The position numbers were made by a program, and so were the translations under genes. The notes under the pieces were generated by a model, which was not told the DNA's origin, did no database searches, and worked only from the letters and a program-made list of their open reading frames with translations. This document shows positions 1 to 11,861 of a stretch of DNA of 64,000 nt, piece by piece (the stretch's first letter is position 1; each line of letters begins with the position of its first letter). Origin of the DNA: Cladocopium goreaui (Eukaryota; Sar; Dinophyceae; Suessiales; Symbiodiniaceae); assembly GCA_947184155.2 (NCBI GenBank), contig CAMXCT020000480.1:493100-557099 (forward strand), given 5' to 3'.

Positions 1-55
1 GATATACAGTATATGTATATATATATATATATTATACATATTTTTGGGTAACTTA

Positions 56-163
56 TAACGACATCACTGTTCTCCCGAACCCTGGAATCATGGTTATTAT
101 ACGGAAATCATCCCCTTGTAGGGCTTTAATTCAGGTTAGTGAAATATTATAATTTACCAATAT
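56..163 (+). mobile_element. Family D interspersed element, copy 1
   Basis: The segment begins near AACGACATCACTG, holds CTGGAATCATGGTTATTA, and ends with AATTCAGGTTAGTGAAATA just before a TATA microsatellite. The same ordered words recur near 17.65, 21.2, 34.0 and 44.4 kb, so this is one dispersed family. I see no coding capacity. Whether it is transposed or an intron-derived repeat is not known. Confidence 0.6.
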
Positions 164-200
164 ATATATATAACGTATATATATATATATTTATTTATGG

Positions 201-310
201 CGGCTTCCATAAATGGGGATCCCCAATCGCTGGCTGGTTTATAATGGAAAATCGGAAAATCCTATTGAACTATATTAAATGGATGATTTAGGGATACCAC
301 CATTTCAGGA
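201..310. mobile_element. Family C palindromic element, copy 1
   Basis: The left part reads GGCTTCCATAAATGGGGAT, the middle GGTTTATAATGG and AAATGGATGATTT, and the right part ACCACCATTTCAGGAA. It matches other copies whose ends are GGTTTCCTNAAATNGGGGTACC and its reverse complement. It is about 100 bp, non-coding and MITE-like. Confidence 0.55.
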
Positions 311-537
311 ATCTTCCATATATGTAACTATAAATGGTATACATTATATATATAGTGTATATATATATATGTATATGTAAATGTATAACATTATATAGCT
401 ATATATGTATACATCATATATGGTGTGTATGTATATATATAGTTAACCATAGACTTGTTTATACTATTCTGTGGCTGAATACCTGGAACTATACCTTATA
501 TAGAATGGGTAATGTGAAAAACAAGCCAATGCCATAG

Positions 538-608
538 ACCTACAATGGCTGTGGATGGTTTGAAGCACCAATTGATAGTGATGACTTGGGGATGGTTGAC
601 TATTGGGA
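538..608 (+). CDS. Likely exon, Cys/Trp-containing peptide
   Basis: After an ATAG acceptor the frame reads TYNGCGWFEAPIDSDD then LGMVDYW, and a GT follows at 609 (GGGA^GTACCC). The frame stays open about 80 bases past this GT, so the donor is inferred. GCGWF also occurs in a likely exon near 63.86 kb. I do not recognise the family. The high Cys/Trp content would suit a secreted or extracellular domain. Confidence 0.4.
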
Positions 609-791
609 GTACCCCATTATGGTAGATACTTGCTATCACATCTATACAATAAGTTTTTGTTTTAATGTGTATAGATGGTCTCAGGGTTAGTGTCCACTTC
701 TTATCAAATGTTGCAATCTGATTTGGTTCATTTTCCTGATGCCATCCTGGTTGCATACAATTGTCACGCTCTCAGTCCGAATAGCTGACAG

Positions 792-843
792 CTGCGGGTC
801 AAACTTTCTTGCCCCCCAAAACAATGGATGCTCCACCCTCCGG
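792..843 (+). CDS. Likely short exon containing PQNNGCS
   Basis: A CAG acceptor (GCTGACAG) precedes a frame reading CGSNFLAPQNNGCSTLR. The word PQNN(G/T)CS also appears in the candidate exon at 63.86 kb (DPQNNTCSS), which supports a shared repeated domain. No clear GT donor was fixed. The function is unknown. Confidence 0.35.
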
Positions 844-1467
844 ATAAACAACATAAGATCAAGCCCTAAATTTTGCCAGGCATGGGTGGTATAAGTGGTA
901 TAAACATGTATAAACCATCCTCAAAGGGGAGATGAGATGTATTAGTTATTGGGTTTGCCAATGTTTGCCGTATTCCTCGTTTTTTGGTTGTTTATCCTCA
1001 ATTTGCGGGGACGTGGATATCCAACCATTGTGGTAATGCATGCTGACTATGGTTTTAAGATACTCTAAGTTGAAACAAGAGTTTCCATAGACAAAACATG
1101 TTTGATTTCAAGTGTCAATTAATTTGAAGAACATATGCATTCCAACATGTTATATACATTTCAGTCAATTTTAACATCATATAATTCATGTTAGACTCCC
1201 ATCGATTTGCTGTTGATCCCATCCCCGAGAGGCCCCCCATGGTCCTATGGAGTTCGACAGCATTCGGTAACGGATAACCATTTAATTTTAGTTGCTTCGT
1301 TCTTGGCCCATATATCACATATATTGTTTATACTAATTATGGAATATGTTTATGTATATGTACAATTATATATAATTATTATATATACACATCACTATAT
1401 ATCACATGATCACATTCATTATCGTGGAGTTAAAGTTAAAGCATGAAAGTTCGTTGTAAACCATCAG

Positions 1468-1568
1468 TTGCTTCAATCCATTCACTACATCCCCGTCGAG
1501 GACATGTTCAGCGGTGGCCCCATGGAACTGGGCCGTGCCGGGGAGCGCAGTTCACGGCCACCGTTCAG
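1468..1568 (+). CDS. Likely exon (SIHYIPVEDMFSGGPMELG)
   Basis: An ATCAG acceptor is followed by an open frame reading LLQSIHYIPVEDMFSGG and then PMELGRAGERSSRPPF. GC content rises sharply here compared with the AT-rich flanks, as expected for an exon. The right boundary is uncertain because the next AG^GC does not give a canonical donor. No family was recognised. Confidence 0.45.
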
Positions 1569-1749
1569 GCCCGAAACACCACTTATAAGCCAGTTATAAG
1601 CCCATGAAAATGGAAGAGATTTCGAACAATAACTACATTTATAACAGTTTACAACCGTTTATAACTGGGAATGGGGCCTTAGTGGGAAGTAATGTGAATC
1701 AAATATAAAAACAACTTATGGGTAGACCTTGGACGGAAAGTTTCGTGGC

Positions 1750-1808
1750 TATGAATGGGTGTACCAACCAGCTCCAGAAGGAGGATTTGTTGCAGGATGG
1801 TCTTGGGA
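1750..1808 (+). CDS. Likely short exon (YEWVYQPAPEGGFVAGW)
   Basis: The frame reads YEWVYQPAPEGGFVAGWSW and runs into GA^GTAACA, a good donor. The left acceptor is not clear. Aromatic and Gly-rich composition and base composition suggest coding sequence. Two other frames are also open here, so the frame choice is provisional. Confidence 0.35.
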
Positions 1809-2284
1809 GTAACAAACATTTGTTTGTCAGGACATCCGTTCAGCCCATTGGCTAATAAAATAGGTTTGTTCCTTGGCTGGAAGAACCATTGGTATTTGAA
1901 GGTTATCTTGTATTTTTTAACTAATGCCTTAATCTGCAATCAGGAGAATCTGATGGAAACAATGCATATTAATGTATTCTATTATGTCTATAATGTATCA
2001 TATATATTTATATATACACACATTCTGAGACCCTTGAAAATCCACATGACTTTCCACATGACTTTCCCCATTTCTATGAAAGTGTAAAGGATGTGTGCAC
2101 TTACAATATATATATATATATTTATATATACATATCGTACGCAAACACCTACACGTATATATATATATATATTTAAATATACATATAAATACATATATAT
2201 ATATATAAATAGTTGGTAGCCTACCCCTTGAGCTACCAGCGCTGTTAACGGACCCGCAGGTTTTGCTGTTTTTCGCTGTTGCAT

Positions 2285-2590
2285 TGCCCGTCAGCTAGAA
2301 GTTGCGCACGTCAGTTAGAAGTTGCACACGTCAGTTAGAAGTTGTGCACGAAGGATAGTGTGATTTTCTTGGGGAACCGGGTGGGGGGGGGGGGGGGCAA
2401 GGGGTACGCGGTAACATGTCTCTTGTCACTTGCCACACGCTCTTGATGCTATGCTGTAACATGTCTCTTGTCACTTGCCACACGCTCTTGATGCTACGCT
2501 GTAACATGTCTCTGGTCACTTGCCACACAGATTGATGCTACGCTGTAACATGCCTCTTGTGACTTGCCACACGCTCTTGATGTCGCGCTG
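2285..2590. repeat. Two short tandem arrays
   Basis: About three copies of CGTCAGTTAGAAGTTGCAC lie at 2290-2350. After a G-run, about four copies of a ~45-bp unit containing AACATGTCTCTTGTCACTTG follow at 2412-2588. Repeat-derived reading frames on the minus strand here are not genes. Confidence 0.8.
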
Positions 2591-2849
2591 AACCCATGAA
2601 GAGAGAAAAAGAAGAGGAAAAAACGCCGTGTTTCATTCCGTTTTCCAAATCCACAAATGCAAATTATGTAGCCCAATAGAATTCAATGATCAATGAATAA
2701 ATTCCTAGCGTAACGTGGGACAAAAACACCATTTCTAATTCAAAACAAAACAACAAAATCGTCACGGCGCCACAGTTTTAAACAAATCAATGAAGAATGG
2801 TTGAGATAAAAAAACATTAAGAACATCGAGTCCGCTATCAGCGCTGGTA

Positions 2850-3160
2850 CCTAGTTTGAAGTATGTGTGCAAGTGCAAGAGATGTTCTGGTTAGTGCAGT
2901 TTGAAGTATGTGTGCAGGTGCCTGAATGAAAACACAATGTGTCAACTACAATATTTGCTTGGTAGCGCGGTCTGAAGTGCGTTTGCAAGCACCCAAGCAA
3001 TCCTGACTAGCGTAATGTAAAGTATGTGTGCAAGTGCAATAGACCTATATATCTAGATTCCTTGGTAGTATAGTATGAAGTATGTTTGCAAGTACTCAGT
3101 GCAGGGGAAATTGTTGATTGCGTTGTATGAAATATGTGTGTAAGTGCGAGATCTGTTTTT
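2850..3160. repeat. Six degenerate TGAAGTATGTGTGCAAGTGC units
   Basis: Copies of TTTGAAGTATGTGTGCAAGT and close variants occur near 2856, 2900, 2972, 3018, 3075 and 3124. Spacing is irregular, between about 44 and 72 bases. This is the outermost recognisable layer on the left of the large palindromic region centred near 6.7 kb. No coding sequence is seen. Confidence 0.7.
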
Positions 3161-3629
3161 CGGAAAGGCCTGTTGTGAGCGGTGAATTTCAAGCTTTTGG
3201 GGTAGAAATTCAATGAAGAAATCCATATACACAACAATTCCTTCCATATCTATGGTCAAACAGTCCGTTCTGACTGTCGGCTACCACACGTTTTTTCACA
3301 AAACCATGTGTGTGGCACTGCAACAATATGTTCTGCCTCACTTTCACTTAAGATTAACCCTGATTAATCAGAATTAATCCAAACCAAAAAAAACAACAGA
3401 AAAAACAATGTTTCCACAACTACTCTGACCTCTGGACTAGTTGCCAAATCGGTGTTTTTGTTTTTTTGTTTTCTCGAGGTTTTGGTCTGATCCTGATTGA
3501 TCTGGATTAATCCTGATTAATCCAGATCAGAACCTTCTACTTCATGACTCCGGCACTTAGTTCCGGCCTTCTTTTCCCCAAATTGGGATAACATCAGATG
3601 CTCAGAGAGCAATTTGTTTTTTTTGTTAA

Positions 3630-4740
3630 TCTAGTTTTCTGAAGGGTTTGGCACTTTTCAAAAAATGCCGCAACAATTGAAACAAAATGAAGCGAACAAA
3701 GTGCACTCAGGATATGGGTTCAGCATTGTTTTGCATACAGTCACCCAACATCTATGAATCATTATGAATCCAAGTCGCATTTTTTAAAGAATATGACATT
3801 CCATAAAGAGAGTGCGGCCTGACTTTGTGCATTCCCTTTGAAGTAGTGCAATTTCTGTTTGAAAAGAGTGCCGTAATATGTTGAAAAAGACCTTCAACAC
3901 ATACAGGATTGCATAGAAAACATGGAGCCTTCTACTGGCAGATTCCAACACCATTTCAAATCCAGTTTCATTTGTACATGCGGTGATCTGTTCTAGTGAT
4001 CATGGCATTCTTTGAAAAGAACTTGTCTTAACTATCTGGAATATGTTCCTTCAAGAAAATGCATCATCTCTTGAAACAGGTGCAATATTCCCGCAAACAT
4101 TAAACCCTCATGTCAAATTTCAAGATTTTTTTTGTGTATATAGTTTTTTTTTTGTTAATGAGGGGTCCCTTTATCAAAAGAGTATGGTATTTCTTGAAGA
4201 ATGTAAAACATATTCTTTGTTCTCCAAATAATATAACCTCCCTGACTGAGATACAATATTATCTTGAGACAATGGCACTTTATTCCAAAATATAATCCTT
4301 TTGCATATGCAGCACTCTTTCTGAAATGGTATGAATTCCTTTGGAATTTCATGCATTATTTTGGGGAGTACCCTTTGCAAAATGATGGACACAATTGATT
4401 AAGAAGAATGCACAATTCTGTCATATCAGATAAAAGAAATACTTCCTTTAGAGAAAGAGCTGGTCTTAAGAATACAACAAGCAAGGAAGACTGAACCTTT
4501 CCAATAGGAATACTACATGCGTCAAGAAAATGATCTTCATTTTTGCTGGAGCATGGCTTCTTTGATCCAAATAATGCCATATTGTCTGATAGAATAACTG
4601 CCATTTGTAAGCAATATATATAGTCATCCTTACAGGATTTTCAGGGAATATTGTGATGATGCATTGCACTTTTTGACATAGATTCTGCATACTAAAACAG
4701 TAGTGGCTGCAAGTTAAAAAGCACGCTACATATTAAGGAA
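3630..4740. repeat. Degenerate 'TGCATTCCTTTTGAAAA' repeat field, left arm
   Basis: Diverged copies of words like GTGCATTCCCTTTGAAGTAG, GCATTCTTTGAAAAGAAC and CATGCATTATTTTGGGGAG recur throughout, in both orientations. The same kind of words fill 8.46-8.95 kb on the other side of the central array. Small ORFs here are by-products. The arms share an inverted CACCCAACATC (3741 and about 9110) and a GAATTTCGTGAAcCCT-like motif (about 4738 and 8452). Confidence 0.55.
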
Positions 4741-5459
4741 TTTCGTGAACCCTAATTTTAGCGAATATTCTGAGGGTGGACCCTCAATAAGCGTTTTGAC
4801 TACATGAAAGCTCAAAATGGAAGGTTTTTGCGCTTAATTTTCGATGATTCTAAGTTGAAAACGCATATTGAGCAAGTGGTTTTCCCGGTGGTATGTGCAG
4901 GGCCTTGCCCGGACATTCAACCCGCAAACATTGTCAGATCTTGCCATTCCTGAGCTTAAGGTTTATTCAATTTTCTGATAATGATTGCGCTATATGCGTT
5001 TTGAGCGCTTGGAGAGTGAAAAACAACGTTTGCTGTTTTCCTTTTTGACAAATTAGACTGTAAATTTGCATATCGCCTGTTTGGAAGTGACACAACCACA
5101 AAAATATTCACTTTCCTATATGCCAATCTGCGTTGATATAGTCATTTAAATTTTATTTTTGTTGCAATGGAATCTCAATATAGCATGCTTCTCGGCTGGA
5201 TGATCCTGAGCATCTTATCCGCTGGATGATCCTGAGCAGCATTCTCACAACTAAATGTTATTATCATTATCCCGGAAAGTCAAATGAACAAACGCTTCAT
5301 GAAGAAACAGCATATTCATGTTGGCACGCGGGCACCAATAACGAACAAACAAGTCTGAGGACAACCGCCCCCATCTTTCAAAGCCAAACGGTTTGAAGCG
5401 CTCTCAAATTTTGAAAAAAACGGTCCCTATAGTGAAATTCTGATGTTATCCTCCGAAAA

Positions 5460-5710
5460 CTTTGGTGATAATGATATCATGTGACATCCTGAGAAACTAT
5501 ATGCTGATCCTCTGGGTTGGTATCAGAAAATCCTGATGATATCCCCAGAGTTTATGGCTGGTAACGTGAGAAATTATTCTGATGATATCCCCAGACAGGT
5601 CCGATAATCCTCACAAATTTCTGATGATAATTCCGATGATATCCTCAGAAAGGTTATGATAAGACGCTGGTGATATCCGCAGAAAACTGTCGCAATTTGC
5701 GCTGAAAATA
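5460..5710. repeat. Degenerate CTGATGATATCCCCAGA repeats
   Basis: Several copies of TCTGATGATATCC(C/T)CAGA are spaced about 40-60 bases apart. Related copies lie at 7.60-7.85 kb on the other side of the central array. They grade into the CTGAGGATC repeats, so they may be ancestral or diverged versions. No gene is seen. Confidence 0.65.
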
Positions 5711-5929
5711 TCGGCTACAAAATATCCTCGCACTTTGTAGCTGATGTGTTGCAACAAAAACTGATCCTTGACTAGCATAATTTCAAATATATATATATAT
5801 ATATATCAGAACTTTTTGATGGTTATCAAACAAACAATTCTGGAGACTCCTCCAAATTTACTGAGGAACACCCAAAATTTTCGGAGGAGCCTTCAGATTT
5901 CCCCGAGGAATCATCAGCTTTTTTTGAGG

Positions 5930-6665
5930 ATCCTCAGAATTTTCTGAGGATCGTCATCCTCAGAATTTTCTGAAGATCCTTATGCTGAGAATTTTCTGAG
6001 GGTCCTCATCCTCAGAATTTTCTGAAGATCCTCAGAAATTTCTGAGGATGGTCATCCTCAAAATTTTCTGAGGATCCTCAGAATTTTCTGAGGATCGTCA
6101 TCCTCAGAATTTTGTGAAGATCCTCAGAATTTTCTGAGGATCGTCATCCTCAGAATTTTGTGAAGATCCTCAGAATTTTCTGAGGATCGTCATCCTCAGA
6201 ATTTTCTGAGATCCTTATCCTCAGAATTTTCTGAGGTCCTCATCCTCAGAATTTTCTGAGGATCCTCAGAATTTTCTGAGGATCGTCATCGTCATCCTCT
6301 GAATTTTCTGAGGATCCTCAGAATTTTCTGAGGATCGTCATCCTCAGAATTTTGTGAAGATCCTCAGAATTTTCTGAGGATCGTCATCCTCAGAATTTCC
6401 TGAAAATCCTCAGAATTTTCTGAGCATCCTCAGAAATTTCTGAGGATCGTTATCCTCAGAATTTTCTGAGGATCATCATCGTCATCCTCAGAATTTTCTG
6501 AGGATCCTCAGAAATTTCTGAGGATCCTCAGAATTTTCTGAGGATCGGAGTTTTCTGAGGATCCTCAGAATTTTCTGAGGATCGTCATCCTCAGAATTTT
6601 CGGAGGATCCTCAGAATTTTCTGAGGATCGTCATCCTCAGAATTTTCTGAGGATCCTCAGAATTT
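5930..6665. repeat. CAGAATTTTCTGAGGATC array, left arm of large inverted repeat
   Basis: Dozens of copies of CAGAATTTTCTGAGGATC lie head to tail, with CGTCATC spacers between some of them. The orientation reverses after the spacer at about 6670-6745. The unit contains GAGGATCCTC, so units can also pair locally. There is no open reading frame of any size. Confidence 0.95.
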
Positions 6666-6745
6666 TCACTCGATAAGCCTTTTTTTGTTTGAAAATAAGC
6701 TTTTTTTTTTGCACATATTCATGAAAAAAAACGCTTATTGAGCGA
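6666..6745. other. Spacer (loop) of the large inverted repeat
   Basis: This unique spacer has weak inverted symmetry of its own: ACTCGATAAGCC at the left and CGCTTATTGAGCG at the right, with poly-T and poly-A between. It marks the centre of the palindromic region. Confidence 0.8.
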
Positions 6746-7200
6746 AAATTCTGAGGATCCTCAGAAAATTCTGAGGATGACCATCTTCAGAAAATTCTGA
6801 GGATGACGATCCTCAGAAAATTCTGAGGATCCTCGGAAAATTCTGAGGATGACGATCCTCAGAAAATTCTGAGGATCCTCAGAAAATTCTGAGGATGACG
6901 ATCCTCAGAAAATTTTGAGGATCCTCAGGAAATTCTGCGGATGACGATCCTCAGAGAATTCTGAGGATCCTCAGGAAATTCTGAGGATGACGATCCTCAG
7001 AAAATTCTGAGGATGACGATCCTCAGAAAATTCTGAGGATGTTGATCCTCAGAAAATTTTGAGGATGAGGATCCTCAGAAAATTCTGAGGATGAGGATCT
7101 TCAGAAAATTCTCAGCATAAGGGTCTTCAGAAAATTCTGAGGATGAGGATCCTCAGAAAGTTCTGGGGATGACGATCCTCAGAAAATTCTGAGGGTCCGA
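6746..7200. repeat. GATCCTCAGAAAATTCTGAG array, right arm
   Basis: The array is the reverse complement of the left arm, with GATCCTCAGAAAATTCTGAG and GATGAC spacers. It is shorter than the left arm (about 455 against 735 bases). The two arms could form a very long, register-shifting hairpin. Confidence 0.95.
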
Positions 7201-7209
7201 CAATTCCAA

Positions 7210-7580
7210 TAATTATTGGATATATCCGGTGTTCGTCAGCACGACGATCCTTGCAAAAAAGTTTCTCCAAGAGCAAAGTCAAACACGAAGCACGGCCCTA
7301 TTGTGTACACAGACAACACGCAGTGTTTTACTTGTTTTGTTGTTTTTCTCTGACCATCAAAGCTATATTTATTTTAAAATAAACCAAAACATGATGATAA
7401 TCATCAAATGTATTTGATATTCAATCACCAGATATATCCAGAGATTGTCAGAATGATGAACCTTGGCAAATCTGATTCTCAAAGGAAAAACAAACACAAA
7501 GCATGCCGTTATTTTGTATACATACAGCACGCGCTGTTTTACTTGTTGTGTTTGCCTCTTTTTCCGTGCTCAAAATTACC
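7210..7580. repeat. Diverged ~140-bp direct duplication
   Basis: Segments at about 7210-7355 and 7430-7575 share order and words: ATATCC, CAAACAC.AAGCA, CACGC.(C/A)TGTTTTACTTG. Identity by eye is roughly two thirds. Small ORFs in each copy look incidental. Confidence 0.6.
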
Positions 7581-8379
7581 TGATGCATGTCGCGAAAATG
7601 GTATCCTGATAAACTCCTCATGATATCCTTCAAACGTTCTGATGATCATCTGTAAATTCTGATATTCTCGGAAATGGTTCATGATATCCTCAGATAAATC
7701 TGATGACCCTCAGAAATTTCTGAATGTATCCCCCAGAGGTTCTGCTGATATCCTAGAATCCTAGAACATCCTAGATGCTTTATGATGATACCGTCAGAGA
7801 ATTATTTCTCAGAAAATTCTGATCCTCAGAGATTGTTTTATCCTTCGGAAACTGTGATGGTATCCGTAAAAAAGAAATTTCCATCATTTTCCAAAAGTGA
7901 CATTCGCCAAAATGCCCCATTTTATCCTTTGAACATGTTGCCATGTTGTTCATTTTCTTTTAAACAGTTTTATATAGTTTTATCATATACATCCAAAAAA
8001 TATTGGAAACTGTCTTGATGTACGTTCAGGATATTCTGACTGCCACAAGAACTTTCTCTCAATATATGTGGATATCCTGAGAAATATCCTCACACAATCC
8101 GATGGTATTTTTCCTCAAACCCAGTAAATCACATGGTTGATTGGTATAGCTGGCAGAAATCCGCCAAAATCTTACTTCACACTGAAAAGGGAAATTAAGG
8201 TCCCTGCCACCCAAAATACATTAAACACGCATATTACACAAAAAATGGACCTCGCAACATGTACTATTTTTTTTCGATGGTTCCCTGCATTCATGGTAAA
8301 TGTTGGTAAGTGGGTTTTCCTGACATAAGTGGTTAGATTCCCCAATATGCGTTCATGGCACACGATTTTTTTTTTTGAT

Positions 8380-8960
8380 ACACCTTAAACGCATATTGAC
8401 CCCCCCCGCTAACAGAATTGGACCATAAACGCATATTGGGCAAATAAACAGGGCTTCACGAAATTTACTACTACATATGGTGCAGGATTATTGCCTCATT
8501 TGGGAGAAAAGTGCCCTTTTTCAAAAGGAATGCTGCATCTTTTAAAGGATTCCTCCATAATTTGTAGGGGTAATGCGTGTTGAAGAAACATTTAATTTAC
8601 TCAAAGGAAAATTGCAAAAGAATGACAAATGCTTCTTTGCAAGCAGGGAAGGCTTCATTGATGCGTTTAATATTGCATTTAGAACAGGAATGCAATATGT
8701 TAAATTTATGCTACATACTTCAGAAACATATATCCCCTGCAAAGGAAGGCTGTACTTCTTTTGAGGGAAATCCTGTATTTTTTGAGAAAACACGTGATAT
8801 TTTGCAAGGGATAGTGGACAGGTTCATGCAACTATATCAGTGGTATGAAGGTGCAAATATATTTCAATATATGTATTCCTGAATTGTGTGTATTTTAAAA
8901 TGATCCTTTACCTTCTGACTCTGATGCACCTACTACATTGCATTCCATAAGGGCAACACA
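8380..8960. repeat. Right arm of palindromic repeat field
   Basis: AAACGCATATTG occurs at about 8387 and 8432, matching AAAACGCATATTGAGC at about 4859 on the left. Degenerate GGAATGC/TTTTGCAA words follow, resembling the 3.6-4.7 kb field. The 101-codon reading frame at 8577-8882 lies within these repeats and I do not accept it as a gene. Confidence 0.5.
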
Positions 8961-10200
8961 ATTCACAAGGTGAGTCTTAAATCTTAAACAAAAAATATGG
9001 TTAAATATGGCTTTGCATGGGGATTGCATGGAACTAGATTACATCCAAGAGCTTCTTAATAAACACCTGACCTTCTGGTTTGTTGACATTTTTTTGTACA
9101 TAGTTGGGTGATGTTGGGTGGAAAGTTTGTGCTTAAAAGTGCAACCTGTTCATATCTGGATTAATTTTATTTAGCATTTGCAAGAAAAATGCCATGTTCT
9201 GCCGCTTACAACAGGCCCTTCCCACATCTTTAGGCAGCGCATTGTGCAAGTGCAACAGAATTTTGATAGCCCCACACCCACCCTCGCCCAAACTCAAATT
9301 TCCAAAGTGGCATCTAGGGTGTGCATATCTCAAGCAAGAAAGCAACACATGCATGCCTATGAGGGCAGCGAAGGGACACGCAACAACAATAGGATATAGC
9401 CAATCGAGTGTAGTATGGCAAGTACTATATCTGTTTGTGTCTGTCTTGAAGAATCTTAAAGCATTACGGAAGGGGAAACATGACCCATACCCGTACCCAA
9501 CAACGTGTGCGGATAAGGCCTACCATTTTTGCTGACTGCCCAATTTGAGTGAGATATGTTACTGTGTTTTGTGTTGTGTTGTCATTATGTTTATATACTA
9601 TACGTATGAATTACTATTCTAGTATTTTCTTGTTTATATGTGTTTCTGTTTATGACTATGATTATATATGATCATTGTGATTCTCACCGTTTATTTACGT
9701 TTATTTATTTTTGTTGATTTGCTCATTTCTTCAGCAGCCAGCTAGCAGCAGGCTGGTTTGAGCTTTAGCTAAAGCCCTCCAGCGCCTAACATTCTGAATG
9801 ATTTTGGTTGCAATGTAGCGATTTTACCGGGTGACGTCACCACAAATGAAACCACATGATAAGAGGAATGACCCCACACGAATGTACATGACATCATTTC
9901 ACACTAGTGAATTATGACGATTCTTCCAGATGATTGTTTCTCATTGGTGTTACTGTATCTCAAAATTAGTTCATGCAACCCTGGGTTAAGAAAATGGTTT
10001 CCATTTTTTTAAGTTGCCCTAAAATGGGTAGTCTGCCAGCCTCGGAAAAACTTACTTGTTCATTGTTGCGCATGATTCTTAACATGTGGAAACCCAAAAA
10101 ATAAAGTGGTTGAACCAAAGAAATTGATCTTGATTGGGGATGGATCAAAATCCGGCATCAAAGAAGTGGATGAAAGTACCAGCACCAACTATATATTTGA
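8960..10200. other. No gene recognised
   Basis: The sequence is mostly unique and moderately AT-rich. Reading frames of 73 and 113 codons at 9178-9535 have no supporting splice context or recognisable motif. GTGACGTCACCAC at about 9831 resembles the start of family D. Nothing else can be supported. Confidence 0.4.
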
Positions 10201-10222
10201 ATGAGGGTGAACTGAGCCTTGG

Positions 10223-10358
10223 TGGCGACCCAAAATCCAACGGTTGATCATCAGTTTCGACGGGGTATACATGGGCCCCATGTCATGTTCGGAAAACCCC
10301 GAACGGATCTATTGCAGTTGGTTCTGTATTCCACGAATATACCATCTGTTATACCAGT
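10223..10358 (+). CDS. Likely exon, Cys-containing (MSCSENPERIYCSWFCIP)
   Basis: The frame reads WRPKIQRLIISFDGVYMG then PMSCSENPERIYCSWFCIP and RIYHLLYQ before TAA. Four cysteines in a short span suit a disulphide-rich domain. Splice ends are not fixed; the exon probably ends before the TAA. Together with the next two entries this suggests a Cys-rich protein gene on the plus strand. Confidence 0.45.
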
Positions 10359-10430
10359 AATAACCGTCTAGACAACAAAATCACGGTCATTATTATCATT
10401 CACACTTATATCCCATGAATATCCCCAACC

Positions 10431-10550
10431 AACTGTTTCTTGGATGTATACCCCGTTGATTACCCATACGGTAACCTGCTCGCCGAGGCGGCTGAGTCTG
10501 CGGTTCACTTCAGAGTTACTTGCCCGGAAGCGAACCCGCATGGATGGCAA
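10431..10550 (+). CDS. Likely exon (VYPVDYPYGNLLAEAAESAV)
   Basis: The frame reads NCFLDVYPVDYPYGN, LLAEAAESAVHFRV, then TCPEANPHGWQ before TAA. It contains a GC-rich segment typical of coding sequence in this window. The stop is followed at once by a long TA microsatellite, so this may be a true C-terminus or an exon ending just before it. No family was recognised. Confidence 0.45.
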
Positions 10551-10565
10551 TAAATGTGTTATTTC

Positions 10566-10795
10566 ATGTATAATGTGTATATATATATATAATATATGTA
10601 GTTATATATATATAGTTATATATATATGTAGTTATATATACAGAGTTATATATGTATATATACAGTTATATATATAGTTATATATATATATATAGATATA
10701 CATATATATATAAACAAATATATATACATAGTTATATGTATATATATATATACACATATAACTATATATATATATATATTACATTATATATATTT
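10566..10795. repeat. TATA-type microsatellite
   Basis: Long TATATATA stretches with GTTATATA interruptions. No gene. Confidence 0.95.
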
Positions 10796-10856
10796 GTGTT
10801 TCAATCTTGTTCAATCTTGTTGGGATGTATAAACTAACCATGTGATATTTTGGGAA

Positions 10857-10985
10857 CCCATGTTTCACCGGTGACCATTCTTTCCGCCGGGACGGCAGCT
10901 GCGCAGCTCGCGTCGTCGCTCGTTCAAGGCTCATCTCCTGCACGCCTCGTCGCCCCATTGGTGCGAGGAACCCATCATGCAACGT
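10857..10985 (+). CDS. Candidate GC-rich exon next to an introner
   Basis: This GC-rich stretch has two plausible plus-strand frames. One is Cys/Arg-rich (CFTGDHSFRRDGSCAARVV then ISCTPRRPIGARNPSCNV). The other is Ala-rich (GTHVSPVTILSAGTAAAQLA). A compound introner begins about 35 bases downstream. I cannot decide the frame. Confidence 0.35.
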
Positions 10986-11021
10986 GAGACACAGGCACCG
11001 CTGCGTGGGTTATTTTTTGAA

Positions 11022-11273
11022 CTGGTTGGTGGTTTCAAACATTGGTTTAGTATGGGGTAATGATGGTTAATCATGGTTAATACTGGTTAATAATCACTGG
11101 TTGGTGGTGACTGAAACCATGGAATTTTATGTTTCCATATATTGAGAATTTCAGAAAATCCCAACTGACTAATATTGGTGGTTTCAAACATTTTTTTATT
11201 TTCCACAATATATGGGATAATCCTTCCCATTGACGAACTCATATTTTTCAAGATGGTTGACACCACCAACCAG
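11022..11273. mobile_element. Family A introner-like element, compound copy
   Basis: CTGGTTGGTGG begins at 11022 and again at 11097, and CCACCAACCAG ends at 11273. Inside, the family words CCATATATTG, CCCAACTGAC and TTGGTGGTTTCAAACATT appear more than once. It looks like one family A copy inserted into, or recombined with, another. Confidence 0.75.
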
Positions 11274-11274
11274 G

Positions 11275-11855
11275 TTTGGAACGTTTTTTCTGTGTGAACA
11301 CAGCGTTTGGACTCGGACCATTGAAGGACCTACCCTGAGATGTTGATGAATTTATAGTTCTATTATCTTCTATAGATGAATCAACCGAAACTAAAATTGC
11401 CTTGGTTTTCAGGACAAACGTATCTAAGATTAGACAAATGGAATTCGGTAAAAAATGCTGACCTAAATTGGCAATGCTGACCTGACCATCCCTCTTTGGG
11501 ATGGAGCAGCAGTTCCAAATACCCAGTCTGATCAATCTAATTAGGAATAACAATTATTGTAACAATTAGCGAAAAATAATTTCATATATATATATGATTA
11601 TATATGATTATATATAATTATGTGGTAATTCCAACAATAGACCAACCAAAAAAATATGACCATACATGGGTTGGTTCAGAACCATACCCAAATGGTAGGT
11701 TTAGCCGCCAACAGCCTGTAGCAAGGAGCTGCAAATTGGGTTTCTCTGAGAATAGTTTACCCCAAAATATCAGGCTTCATCCATCTTTACATTCTAATCT
11801 TGTCCATAATATCCCCATATATCAATCCATATCATCTGGAAAATAATTTGAGCAT
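11275..11855. other. No gene recognised
   Basis: Unique AT-rich sequence. ORFs of 80-101 codons on both strands overlap each other and have no convincing composition or splice context. Confidence 0.4.
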
Positions 11856-11861
11856 AATGAC

